64,000 nt of DNA from Deltaproteobacteria bacterium (GTDB taxonomy: Bacteria > Myxococcota > Kuafuiibacteriia > Kuafuiibacteriales > Kuafuiibacteriaceae): contig JACKEN010000010.1 in assembly GCA_020632995.1 (NCBI GenBank), positions 124,001-188,000 on the forward strand, read 5' to 3'. The translations under genes were made by a program, and so were the position numbers. The notes beneath the pieces were generated by a model that was given only the letters and a program-made list of their open reading frames with translations, had not been told where the DNA came from and did no database searches. Below, in pieces: positions 17,568 to 26,221 of this stretch; position 1 is the stretch's first letter, and the number at the start of each line of letters is the position of its first letter.

Positions 17568-18596
17568 ATGTCCGAGCTCCTGGAGTCCATCAACCCCTTC
17601 GACACCGCCCAGGTCATCGTCTCGGCCCACGACACCGCGCTCTACATGTACCTGCGCCGGGCGCCCGACATGGAGGTGACCAGCGTCTGGATCCGGAACC
17701 TCCGCCCCGCGCCCGAGGCGCTCGACGTCGAGGGGCTGCGCCGGGGCAAGCCACCCTGCAATCCGCGCCAACAATGCCGCTCACCTGAGGCGGGCGCCAT
17801 ACCGGATCCCGACGCGCTCCGCGTGGTCTGGCTCCCGGGCGGGAACGGCGTGGCCCTGTACGAGGGCGACGTGCTCCTCGCCATCATCCCGCCCTGGAGC
17901 GGTCAGGAGGGCTTCAACGGCTACGCGCGAGAGGCGGTCGGCACCGGGCCGATGGCCTGGGAGCTCCGGCCTGACAACGCGCTCATCGAGCGCTTCCGTG
18001 ACGCCGAGCGCTACTGGGCCGCCTGGGAGGCGCCGGACTTCTGGACACGCCACCGCGAGGCGCTCGTCCGCCAGTACGAGCGGGCCTTCGGCCCCTCCAG
18101 CAACTACTACGCGGCGGACGGAGGCGAGTGGCCTCCCCGCGCCATCACGCGCATCCCCCACGAAGACGGCGTCCTCGTCCTCACCGTGGGCATCAGCTTG
18201 CTCCAGCAGCCCGGGGTGGAGGGCCACGCCGACCTGGGCGCGTGGCGCCGCATCGAGCTCGGCGCCTACCTGCCCGGCAGCTGGCCCGAAGCCTCCGTGA
18301 AGCGCTTCCTCGGCTACCTCGCTGCTCAGACCAACCTCCCGTGGCAGCACAGCACCTGGCTGGGGCCCGGCCACACCGTCCCCTGCGACGCCTGGAAGCG
18401 CGCCTCCTTCGACACGACGGTGCTCGTCGAGGCGCACCCGGCGTTGGCGCCAGTCCGCCTCGATGAGGTCGACAAGGATCCGGTGAACCTCCTCTGGCTG
18501 CTCCCCCTCACCTCCGATGAGCGCGACGAGGCCGAGGCGCGAGGGAGCGACGTGGTGGTCGCCAAGCTCAACAAACACCGCTGGCGCGAGGCCTAG
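17568..18596 (+). CDS. Suppressor-of-fused (SUFU) domain protein
   Basis: 342 aa. The C-terminal half has the SUFU pattern: LVLTVGISLLQQPGVE, WRRIELGAYLPG, FLGYLAAQTNLPWQHSTWLGPGHT, FDTTVLVEAHPALAPV, then VNLLWLLPLTSDERDEAEARG. In bacteria this domain is often found in immunity proteins of polymorphic toxin systems and in small uncharacterised operons. No toxin gene is visible nearby. No signal peptide. A dispersed repeat (17746-17759) encodes part of a Lys-Pro-Pro-Cys segment in the N-terminal half. Confidence 0.78.
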   Translation: MSELLESINPFDTAQVIVSAHDTALYMYLRRAPDMEVTSVWIRNLRPAPEALDVEGLRRGKPPCNPRQQCRSPEAGAIPDPDALRVVWLPGGNGVALYEGDVLLAIIPPWSGQEGFNGYAREAVGTGPMAWELRPDNALIERFRDAERYWAAWEAPDFWTRHREALVRQYERAFGPSSNYYAADGGEWPPRAITRIPHEDGVLVLTVGISLLQQPGVEGHADLGAWRRIELGAYLPGSWPEASVKRFLGYLAAQTNLPWQHSTWLGPGHTVPCDAWKRASFDTTVLVEAHPALAPVRLDEVDKDPVNLLWLLPLTSDERDEAEARGSDVVVAKLNKHRWREA

Positions 18597-18617
18597 TGCT
18601 CCCGCTGCCCGCCTGAC

Positions 18618-19592
18618 TCAGCCCCCGGTGTGGCGCCGGATCCACCCACCCATCCGCGTCACCGCCTCCCGCGCCGCGCTCGAGTACTCCGCGAGGAAGA
18701 TCGGCGCGTGCGGGTGCCCCGCCACCTCGTCCAGCTCCGCCTCGCCCCCCGCCGCCCGCACCCGCGCCACCAGCTCTGCGTTCTCGTCGAGGAGGCGCTC
18801 CCCGCCCCCCGCCATCACGTAGAGCGGCGGCAGCCGGGTGAGGTCGGCGTACAGGGGCGAGACGCCCGGGTCATCGAGCGGGACGCCGCCCGCGAACAGG
18901 CGCGCCTGCGCGAGGAGCATCTCGCGATCGCCGTAGTCGGTGGCCGCGTTGCCCTCCATGGAGGGACGGGTGGCGGCGAGGTCGAGCCAGGCCGAGATCA
19001 CCGCGCCTCCGGCCGGCGCAGGCTCACCTGCATCTCGGAGGGCAAGCAGGGCTGCGATCACCAGGTTGCCGCCCGCGCTCTCGCCCGCCAGCACCACCCG
19101 CTCGGGCGGGACCTGCTCGCGCAGCCAACGGTACACCGCGAGGGCGTCCTCGCGCTGGGCGGGGTACGGGTGCTCCGGGGCGAGGCGGTAGTCGGGCGCC
19201 AGCACCCGCGCCCGGGCCTCGAGGGCCACCCGGGCGAGGGTGTCGGCGTGGGTCCGGTGGTTGCCGAACAGGTAGGAGCCGCCGTGGAAGTAGAGCACCA
19301 CCCGATCGTCGGCGCCCGCGCTCGGCTCCACCCACACGCTGGGCACCGGGGCCCCCTCCGCTGGGCGCACGCGCACCTTGTCGGTGGCGGTGCGCGGGAG
19401 CGGGCGCCGCTCGAGATCGGCCCGCAGGCGCGCCACCGGCCAGTCGCGGACCTGGGCCCAGTCCAGCTTCAGCAGGCGCGCGATCATGTCGACCTGGAAG
19501 GGGAGGCGCGCCCACGGCGAGCGTCCGAGGAGCCGGAGGAAGACCGTGCCCCAAAGGGCCCGTAGGAAGACGAGGAACACCCGCAGACTCAC
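18618..19592 (-). CDS. Alpha/beta hydrolase, HSL family (carboxylesterase/lipase)
   Basis: 324 aa from the GTG at 19592. The oxyanion-hole motif VVLYFHGGSYLFG, the nucleophile elbow GESAGGN, and C-terminal Asp/His in DENAELV and GHPHAPIF make a complete hormone-sensitive-lipase type catalytic set. The first 40 residues are hydrophobic and basic and may be a membrane anchor. The start is set by a TATGCT box 6 nt upstream; the open frame extends to 19622. A perfect palindrome separates it from the divergent serine hydrolase, suggesting joint control of two hydrolases. Two dispersed repeats lie 11 bp apart near 19018-19055. Confidence 0.85.
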   Translation of the reverse strand: MSLRVFLVFLRALWGTVFLRLLGRSPWARLPFQVDMIARLLKLDWAQVRDWPVARLRADLERRPLPRTATDKVRVRPAEGAPVPSVWVEPSAGADDRVVLYFHGGSYLFGNHRTHADTLARVALEARARVLAPDYRLAPEHPYPAQREDALAVYRWLREQVPPERVVLAGESAGGNLVIAALLALRDAGEPAPAGGAVISAWLDLAATRPSMEGNAATDYGDREMLLAQARLFAGGVPLDDPGVSPLYADLTRLPPLYVMAGGGERLLDENAELVARVRAAGGEAELDEVAGHPHAPIFLAEYSSAAREAVTRMGGWIRRHTGG

Positions 19593-19598
19593 CCGGGG

Positions 19599-19604
19599 AG
19601 CATA
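19599..19604 (-). promoter_or_regulatory. Candidate -10 box of the alpha/beta hydrolase gene
   Basis: TATGCT on the minus strand ends 6 nt before the GTG start. The adjacent palindrome begins 7 bp upstream of it, where a bound repressor or activator would act. Confidence 0.4.
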
Positions 19605-19610
19605 CCCCCG

Positions 19611-19638
19611 CGCGTGACGCACGGCACCGCGTCACGCG
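19611..19638. promoter_or_regulatory. Perfect 10-bp inverted repeat between divergent hydrolase genes
   Basis: CGCGTGACGC, an 8-bp spacer, then GCGTCACGCG: 28 bp with flawless arms, lying between the starts of the alpha/beta hydrolase (19592) and the serine hydrolase (19669). Geometry fits a dimeric regulator binding two successive major grooves. The regulator is not encoded next to it. Confidence 0.55.
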
Positions 19639-19668
19639 GCCGGCCGTGGCACCGTCTCCTCGCCGACC

Positions 19669-21348
19669 ATGCTGAAGCGCCGCCCCCTCCCCCTCCCCCT
19701 CACCCTGGCCGCCCTGAGCCTCGCCCTCGCGTGCGGCGAGGCCGAGACCCCGAGCGCGGACGCGGGGGCCACCGCTGACACCGGCGTCCTCACCGACGCG
19801 GGGCCGATCGACGCTGGCGTGCGCGAGGACGCGGGGCCCGACGACGCGGGGGTGGATCCAGACACACCGATCACCCAGCGCTTCAAGGCGGTGGCCGACA
19901 CCTTCGAGGCGGAGCGCGTGGATCTCGGGGCCCCTGGCGCGGCGCTCCTCATCATGGAGGGCGGCGAGGTGACCTTCGCCCGCGGCTTCGGCACCAAGCG
20001 CCCCGACGGGGGCGACCCGGTGAAGTCGACCACCCTGTTCCGCATCGGCTCCGTCACCAAGATGATGACCGCCACCGCGCTGTTGCAGGAGGTGGAGGCG
20101 GGGCGCCTCTCCCTGGACGACAGCCTGGGCGACGCGCTCCCGGGCTTGAGCTTCGCGAGGGGCGCCACCTGGTCGCAGGACATCCTGCTCCGCCACCTGA
20201 TCAGCCACACCGCGGGCTTCCTGGACTACCTCGAGGTCGACCAGCCCGCCGGCATGCGGGGCGACGAGCAGCTCGCGGGGTTCCTGTTGGGCACCTTCGC
20301 CCAGCAGGGCTACGTGATGGCGCCGCCTGGCGCGTTCTACAACTACTCCAACCCGAACTTCATGTACGCAGGCCTGGTTGCGGAGCGCTCCGCCAACCTC
20401 GGCTACCGCGAGCTCATGCAGAGCCGGGTCTTCGCGCCCCTGGGCATGAGTCGCACCTTCTTCCTCCCGGACGAGGTGCTCGCCGACGGCGACTACGCGG
20501 TGGGCCGCACCACCGACGACATGGGCCGCCCGGCCGAGGCCGCGCCCGACGCCTATGACAACCCGTGGGCCCGGCCCGCTGGCTACGCGTTCTCGTCGGT
20601 GTGGGATCTCGCCCGCTTCGTCCGCTTCGTGCGCGACGGCGACGCTGCGGTGCTGGCCGATGACCTGCGCGCTCAGCTGACCACTGCGCAGGTGAACACC
20701 CGGGAGGCGGGCGACCTGTTGCACTACGGGTTCGGCTGGTTCGTCTACGACGGCATCCTCGACGGGCAGGGCGGGTTCGTGCGGCTGCCGATCATCACCC
20801 ACGGCGGCGCCATCCCCGGCTTCGCGGCCGACGTCTACTGGATGCCCACCCTGGATCTCGCGGTGATCACCCTCGCCAACACCGACGGCGCCTACTTCCG
20901 CGGCACCTTGCAGGCTGCGTTGACAGAGCTCACCACCCTGCCCACCGCCACCACCGCGCCGGACATCGGGCCTCGCGCGAGCGACCTCCCGCTGTACGTG
21001 GGCAGCTACCTCGACGCCTTCAACGCGGGGCGCGTGAACATCACCCAGCAGGACGGCGACCTCGTCATCTCGATGCCCGACGTGGACGCGGCGGGCCTCA
21101 CATACCAGCCGGTCCTCACGCCGATCGCGCGCCACAACTTCGTGCTCTCGGTGGAGGGCCTCGCGCTGCAGGTCACGTTCCTCGGTGATGAAGGCCAGCC
21201 TGCTACCTGGCTGCGCACCCGGCCGTTCGTGGCCACCCGCACCACCACCGCGCGGCCCGCGGCCGTCGCGGTCGACAGGGCGTCGCTCCTCGGGCGCCTG
21301 CGCGCCGCCGCCCGCGAGGCGCCGGTCCTGCGTGCGCTGACGCGCTGA
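19669..21348 (+). CDS. Class C beta-lactamase-like serine hydrolase lipoprotein
   Basis: 559 aa. A basic start and hydrophobic run end in the lipobox LALAC; an Asp-Ala-Gly-rich linker (residues about 25-65) then joins a penicillin-binding-protein-like domain. SVTK supplies the catalytic Ser and Lys, YSN the second motif and HGG the KTG-equivalent. A C-terminal lipocalin-like extension (residues about 420-530) is typical of the family. Role: probably an extracellular D-amino peptidase, esterase or lactamase of unknown substrate, anchored to the envelope. The start lies 31 bp from the palindrome shared with the opposite hydrolase. Confidence 0.88.
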   Translation: MLKRRPLPLPLTLAALSLALACGEAETPSADAGATADTGVLTDAGPIDAGVREDAGPDDAGVDPDTPITQRFKAVADTFEAERVDLGAPGAALLIMEGGEVTFARGFGTKRPDGGDPVKSTTLFRIGSVTKMMTATALLQEVEAGRLSLDDSLGDALPGLSFARGATWSQDILLRHLISHTAGFLDYLEVDQPAGMRGDEQLAGFLLGTFAQQGYVMAPPGAFYNYSNPNFMYAGLVAERSANLGYRELMQSRVFAPLGMSRTFFLPDEVLADGDYAVGRTTDDMGRPAEAAPDAYDNPWARPAGYAFSSVWDLARFVRFVRDGDAAVLADDLRAQLTTAQVNTREAGDLLHYGFGWFVYDGILDGQGGFVRLPIITHGGAIPGFAADVYWMPTLDLAVITLANTDGAYFRGTLQAALTELTTLPTATTAPDIGPRASDLPLYVGSYLDAFNAGRVNITQQDGDLVISMPDVDAAGLTYQPVLTPIARHNFVLSVEGLALQVTFLGDEGQPATWLRTRPFVATRTTTARPAAVAVDRASLLGRLRAAAREAPVLRALTR

Positions 21349-21467
21349 TCGGTGCCCACCGTCAGGATCCCAGCGGCGCCGGGTGACAGAAATTCCAGAC
21401 CTCGGCCTCGATCGGCCCCCATCTCCGAGTGAGCGCGGTTGGTGCGGACATTGCTTTTCTCCCGGGC

Positions 21468-21995
21468 ATGCCCCGAGGACGCGCTCGACGAATGGTGGCC
21501 TTCGTCACACTGGCCCTGGTCCTGGCGCCCAGCGCGGCGTCGGCCCAGGCCGGACAGGCCCGCTCCAGCGTGGTGGTGGTGAAGAAGCCCACCCCAGCCC
21601 CCGCGCCCGCGCCGGCCCCTGCCCCTCCGCCGGCGGCGGCGCCCGCCCTGATGCCTCGCGCCGCGCCGCCGACCCCCGCGCCGCCGGTGGTGCCCCCCGC
21701 GGCGACCGCCGCCCCCACCGCCGGGCCCCGGATCCTCCCGTGGGTCACCCTGGCCGGGAGCGTGGCGGCGGGCATCGCGGGCGGCGTGTTCATGGGCAAG
21801 GCGATCTCCGCCGCCAACCAGGAGCTCACGGTGGAGGTGAAGGCGAACGGGACCGGCACCCAGACCGTCACCTTACCCCCGGAGTTCCAGGATCAGCAGA
21901 CCCGCATCCTGACCAACGGGGTCGTGGGCACGGTGCTCCTCAGCACCGCCACCGCCGGGGCGATCGCCAGCCTGATCTCACTGCTGTCGAACTGA
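21468..21995 (+). CDS. Secreted protein with Pro/Ala-rich linker and C-terminal hydrophobic helices
   Basis: 175 aa from the ATG at 21468; an in-frame GTG at 21429 is less likely because the signal peptide begins at the ATG (MVAFVTLALVLAPSAASAQA). A Pro-Ala linker (about residues 35-80) leads to two hydrophobic glycine-rich segments (TLAGSVAAGIAGGVFMG and VVGTVLLSTATAGAIASLISLL) around a short polar loop. Myxobacterial genomes hold many such proteins, often near PEGA or TPR proteins. No function assigned. It converges on the mscS-like gene, 18 bp... the two coding ends overlap at 21978-21995. Confidence 0.7.
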   Translation: MPRGRARRMVAFVTLALVLAPSAASAQAGQARSSVVVVKKPTPAPAPAPAPAPPPAAAPALMPRAAPPTPAPPVVPPAATAAPTAGPRILPWVTLAGSVAAGIAGGVFMGKAISAANQELTVEVKANGTGTQTVTLPPEFQDQQTRILTNGVVGTVLLSTATAGAIASLISLLSN

Positions 21996-23126
21996 CGCCG
22001 ACGCGGCCGCCAACGCCTCCGCCACCCGCTCCGCAAGCTCTCCTGCGAAGCGCTCCGCGAAGAGCGCGTCGACCACCTCCGCCCGCACCAGCCAGCGCTC
22101 GGGGTTCGCGGCGTCCTGGCGCACGCTCACCTCCGCCTCGCTCGGCACCCAGGGGCACATCCGCACCGCGTCCAGGATCGCCAGCCGCTGAGCCGCGCCG
22201 TCGCCGCGCGGGAGGGTCAACTCCACCTCACGGGTCGGCCAGCCGCGGGCCTCCGCGCGCACCGGCCCCTGCAAGAGCAGGTGGTTCGGCACGGTCACCA
22301 CGCGCCCCGCCTCGTCGACCAGGCGGGTAGAGCGCAAGCCCACCTGCTGCACCCGGCCGCTCACGCTCGGCGCGTTGAGCCGCCACCCCGGCCGCACCGC
22401 GCGCTCGCCTCGCAGGACGAGGAACGCGACCAGGTCCGGCACCAGGTCCCGCGCCCCCACCAATACCAGCGCGGCGAGGAGGATCCAGGGGCCGAGGGCG
22501 TTCAGGTAGCCGAGGAGGAGCAGGGGGGTGATCAACACCGCCGCGACGCCCACCCCACGCGCGATCGAGACAACCGAGCCCAGCAGGCGCGGCAGGAGCC
22601 CGCCCGGGTCCAGGTAGCGGCGGATCAGGGCGGCGGACACCCCGGTCAGGAGCACCGCGGCCAACAGGAGCAGGGTGATGAGGATCTCCGAGGTCCGGCG
22701 CTCCGCCGCGGTCTTGGGCGCGGTGGGCAGGATCGGCGGCGGGGCGGGGATGCTCACCGCGGGGGCCACCCCCGCGTCGGCCGTCGCGGCGACGCCCGCG
22801 TCGGGGGTCACGCCGGCGTCGGCCTGCGGCGCAGGCTGGCCTGCATCCACCGCCGCGTCCTCCACCCCGGCGTCCTCGGGGGCCACCCCCGCGTCGGGCG
22901 GGGCCGGCGGGCCGACCACCGCGTCCACCGGCACCGGAGGGAACTCCGGAGGAGGCGGCTGCGGTGGGGGGGGCGGAGGCGGAGGCGCCACCACCACCAC
23001 CGGCGGCGGCGGAGGCGCGGCCGGGGCCACGGTGGCGGTCGAGGCGGTGGAGGCCGTCCCCACCTGGGCCAGGGCCAGCGCGGGCCAGAAGAGCGCGGCG
23101 AGCGCGAACGGCAGGGCGGCCTTCAT
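21978..23126 (-). CDS. MscS-family mechanosensitive channel with long Pro/DAG-rich N-terminus
   Basis: 382 aa. Signal peptide-like start (MKAALPFALAALFWPALALA), then about 120 residues of poly-Pro and repeated DAG motifs, then three hydrophobic helices (ILITLLLLAAVLLTGVSAAL, VGVAAVLITPLLLLGYL, ILLAALVLVGARDLVPDLVAF) and an MscS-type beta domain (VSGRVQQVGLRSTRLVDEAGRVVTVPNHLLLQGP). The family opens on membrane tension to release solutes. The long periplasmic-side low-complexity arm is unusual. It is the last gene of the trkA-trkH operon, its ATG overlapping the stop of the preceding gene. Four dispersed repeats sit in or beside it. Confidence 0.82.
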   Translation of the reverse strand: MKAALPFALAALFWPALALAQVGTASTASTATVAPAAPPPPPVVVVAPPPPPPPPQPPPPEFPPVPVDAVVGPPAPPDAGVAPEDAGVEDAAVDAGQPAPQADAGVTPDAGVAATADAGVAPAVSIPAPPPILPTAPKTAAERRTSEILITLLLLAAVLLTGVSAALIRRYLDPGGLLPRLLGSVVSIARGVGVAAVLITPLLLLGYLNALGPWILLAALVLVGARDLVPDLVAFLVLRGERAVRPGWRLNAPSVSGRVQQVGLRSTRLVDEAGRVVTVPNHLLLQGPVRAEARGWPTREVELTLPRGDGAAQRLAILDAVRMCPWVPSEAEVSVRQDAANPERWLVRAEVVDALFAERFAGELAERVAEALAAASASVRQQ

Positions 23127-26100
23127 CGGTACCACCCCCTGCTCCGCAACACCTCCTGCAGTCCGTGCCGCAGGTGCCGCCGCACGGTGAAGAAGCCGCC
23201 CGTCTTGCGCTCCAAGAGCCCATCGGTCACCAGGCGCATCAGGCGCCCCTGGGCGGTGACCTCGTCCCAGCGGAAGAGCTGGGCCAGGGTCGGCCCGTCG
23301 ACCCAGCCCTGCCGGAGCACCGCCATGAGGAGCACGAGGATCTCGTCTTCGAGGATCGAGAGGGCCGGCACCACGGTGGGGGGCGGCGGACCCATGCGCA
23401 CCATCTGGGCCTCCTCGTCCACCTCCACCACCGACGAGAGCCAGGCCGGCAGCGCCCGGGTGAGGCGCCCGCCGGTGTGGGCGTGCAGGCCGATGAAGAA
23501 GCGCTCGCGCGCCCCCGACTCCGCCGCCGGCCCCTCGCCCGGCCCCGCGAAGCGCAGGCCCAGGCCGCTGAGGGCGTGGCGGGACATGAGGGAGCTCTCG
23601 AGCTCCTGGGCGCTCACCGGCCCCACCGTGATCGCCTCCGAGAACACGTCCTCGACCGGCGCGAGGCGCCGCGCGTAGGTCCAGACCGGCTCCGCCGCCT
23701 CCAGCACCCACGCGTTCTTGCCCGCGTCGGCGAGGACACCGGCGAGGAAGCGCCGGAGCGGCTCGAACCCGCCCGCCTGCATCGAGAGGAGCCAGTGGAA
23801 GCCACCCACCACCAGGAGCTGCCCCTGGGCACCGTCCTGGAAGATCGTCTCGACGTCGCGCACCGACATGGGCCGACTGAAGGTCAGCCTGCGCACCACG
23901 TTGAAGCGATCGCCGCGGGTGATGAAGGCGAGCAAGGCACCTTGCCCCGCCCCCTCCGCGCTGATGATCGCCGCGGTCCTCAGGCCGACCCCCGGCGCCC
24001 GCGCGAGCACCTTCTTCACCCGGTCCACCGCCCGCCGCTGGTCCGGGAGCAGGTCCGCCGCCCAGTGCGCGTTGGCGGCGAAGAGGCGCCGGTAGAACAG
24101 CGGGATCTCGCCCTCGGGCTCGGGCTGGACGAGGAGCCCCGCCACGTCCTCGGGCCGCAGCACCACCCCGGGCAGGCCGAGCCAGGTGCGCCAGGAGGCC
24201 AGGCGCTCCTCACCCGCCGCGCGACGCACCCACTGGGTGGACTCGTCGCCCAGCTTGTTCAGGAACTGGGTCAGGCGGTCGACCTGGTGGGTGAAGGCCT
24301 GCGGCTTCACCCCGCCCCGGCGCCGCAGCTGGGCCACGCTCGCCTCCGAGAGGCGCTCGCGCAGGGTGTCGATCTTCGAGAGGATGGTGTCCCGGAGGTC
24401 GTCGGTGAGCTCGTCGGACCAGGCCGAGGTGCGGTCGAGCATCTCGGCCAGGGCGGCGCGGCTCCGCTTGAGCGCGGCCACCGCCACCTCGGACAGATCG
24501 CTCTCGCCCTCCGGCGGCCGCTCGAGATCGAGCTCACCGCCGTAGTGCTCGGAGTCGATGGTGACCACCCGCTCCAGGTCGTGGAGCACGGTGAGCATCG
24601 GCTGGAGCACGGTCACCGCGGCGTTGGTGATGCGCAGCAGCTCGGGCGCGATGTCGGTCTGGACGTAGGCCGCGGCCACGTCGGACAGGAAGACCTCCAC
24701 CGTGGGCAGGGGCGCGGGGAGCCGCCACTCGGCGTGGGGCAGCCGCCCCGCCGGCACCTTGTAGCGATCGGTGAGGGCCTGGGCCTCGCGGTTCAGGCCG
24801 TCGAGGAGCGGCGCCACCAGCTGCTCCTCGGTGAGCTGCTCCACCAGCTGGTTCGCCGCGCGCATGGCCTCGGAGAGCACCCGCTCCAGCGACTCCATCC
24901 AGGAGGGCAGATCGTCGGTGTCCTCCTCTTCCTCCTCCTCCGCCGCCGGTCGAACCGGGAGCGAGGGCGCGGAGGGGGCGGAGGCCGCGGGCGGGTTGCT
25001 GCCGGAGCCCTCTGCCGCCAGACCTGCGATGCCCTCCAGGGTCTCCTCCACCGCGTGGAGGACCCGCTCGATCTGGGTGTGGGAGCGACCGCGGACGTCC
25101 TTCCTGAGCTCGCTGAGCTGCCGCCCGAGCATCACCCGGACCCGGGCCCGGAACGACGCGGTCTCGAGGTGCAGCCCGAGGTACACGTAGCTCGCGGCGA
25201 TGGTCTCTCGGACCTTCGCCATGCGGCGCTCGAGGTCCTCCAGCGCCGGCCCCTGGGCCGCCACCATGCGCTCGGCCCGCCGCCGCCGGGCGGGGAGCTC
25301 GAACGTGCCGAGCACCGGCAGGTCCGCCTTCACCGCCTTCATGCCCTCGCCCAGGATCCGGGCCGCGCGACGGGCGCCGTCGTCCACGAGGCGGGTCATC
25401 TCCTCTTCGGCGAGGGCGAACTCCTCCTCGACCTGCTGCCGGAAGGAGGCGAGCACGTCCTGCAGGTCTTCCTGCACCGCGTGCTCTCGGATGATGTCGA
25501 AGCCCCGGGCGATGCCGTCGAGGATCAGACGCGAGTGCGAGACCAGCTGCTGGTCGGCTTGCACGAAGAGGGCGGCCAGCCCCTCGACGCGCTCCATCGT
25601 CATCCCGATGAGGTGGTAGCGGGCGAGCGAGCGCATCGGCACCATCCGACGCGGGCCGCCTCCGAAGAGGCGCTTGATGCGCACCTTGCCTCTGAGGAGC
25701 CAGCGGGCCATGCGCCGCAGCAGCGTGTCGCCGGGCTGCCGGGCGAGGCTCCGGGGCTCGTACTCCGCCGGCACCCACTCCGGGAGCACCTCCATGGTGC
25801 GCTCGAGGGCGGTGACGAGGAGCGAGGGGCGCCACAGCTCCTGCGACATGCGCGAGGAGCGGCTGAGGACCACGGTGCGGAGGCGCTCGGAGAGCTCGGC
25901 CAGCTCCGAGCGGATCAGCTCCAGGAGCTGGACCCGATCGTCGGTGCGGGTCTGGACCACCAGGCGCCGGTGGTGTCGCAGGAACTCCCGCCGCAGCTCC
26001 CCCAGGTACGCGCCGGCCTCGGAGTGATGGCGGGTGAGGGGCCCGCGGCGCACGTCGGTGGCGAGGCCGACCAGCTCCGCCTGCAGCTCGCGGGTGAGCG

Positions 26101-26221
26101 ACTCCAGCTCCGGGCAGGCCGAGCGGAGCGGGTCCCCGAAGAGCTGGGTGGAGTCCAGGCTGTAGCGCGCGCGCGCCTCGCCGGCCTCGGGCCCGTGGGT
26201 GGCGACAGGCTCCTTGCCCAT
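23123..26221 (-). CDS. 1032-aa coiled-coil protein with degenerate AAA-like domain, in potassium operon
   Basis: Not recognised as a named family. No signal peptide or membrane helix. Residues 1 to about 620 are helical and charged with Glu-rich stretches (an acidic linker near 440) and look like coiled coils. From about 745 the sequence has AAA/STAND order: strand AAIISAEGAGQGALLAFI in P-loop position, a strand QLLVVGGFHWLL in Walker B position, PVSAQELESSLMSRHALSGLGLRF as lid, and a C-terminal winged-helix-like block (VDGPTLAQLFRWDEVTAQ). The P-loop Lys is Gln760 and Walker B lacks its acids, so ATP hydrolysis is unlikely. Start overlaps the trkH stop; stop overlaps the mscS start. Confidence 0.8.
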   Translation of the reverse strand: MGKEPVATHGPEAGEARARYSLDSTQLFGDPLRSACPELESLTRELQAELVGLATDVRRGPLTRHHSEAGAYLGELRREFLRHHRRLVVQTRTDDRVQLLELIRSELAELSERLRTVVLSRSSRMSQELWRPSLLVTALERTMEVLPEWVPAEYEPRSLARQPGDTLLRRMARWLLRGKVRIKRLFGGGPRRMVPMRSLARYHLIGMTMERVEGLAALFVQADQQLVSHSRLILDGIARGFDIIREHAVQEDLQDVLASFRQQVEEEFALAEEEMTRLVDDGARRAARILGEGMKAVKADLPVLGTFELPARRRRAERMVAAQGPALEDLERRMAKVRETIAASYVYLGLHLETASFRARVRVMLGRQLSELRKDVRGRSHTQIERVLHAVEETLEGIAGLAAEGSGSNPPAASAPSAPSLPVRPAAEEEEEEDTDDLPSWMESLERVLSEAMRAANQLVEQLTEEQLVAPLLDGLNREAQALTDRYKVPAGRLPHAEWRLPAPLPTVEVFLSDVAAAYVQTDIAPELLRITNAAVTVLQPMLTVLHDLERVVTIDSEHYGGELDLERPPEGESDLSEVAVAALKRSRAALAEMLDRTSAWSDELTDDLRDTILSKIDTLRERLSEASVAQLRRRGGVKPQAFTHQVDRLTQFLNKLGDESTQWVRRAAGEERLASWRTWLGLPGVVLRPEDVAGLLVQPEPEGEIPLFYRRLFAANAHWAADLLPDQRRAVDRVKKVLARAPGVGLRTAAIISAEGAGQGALLAFITRGDRFNVVRRLTFSRPMSVRDVETIFQDGAQGQLLVVGGFHWLLSMQAGGFEPLRRFLAGVLADAGKNAWVLEAAEPVWTYARRLAPVEDVFSEAITVGPVSAQELESSLMSRHALSGLGLRFAGPGEGPAAESGARERFFIGLHAHTGGRLTRALPAWLSSVVEVDEEAQMVRMGPPPPTVVPALSILEDEILVLLMAVLRQGWVDGPTLAQLFRWDEVTAQGRLMRLVTDGLLERKTGGFFTVRRHLRHGLQEVLRSRGWYR

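Noticed and set aside
16749..17774. 341-codon minus-strand frame opposite the GT-like gene
   Set aside because: Shadow of a membrane protein; no membrane or domain pattern of its own.
17741..17815. Odd Lys-Pro-Pro-Cys...Cys segment within the SUFU protein, considered as an insertion
   Set aside because: No flanking duplication and the frame is kept; it may be ordinary variation with a dispersed repeat inside.
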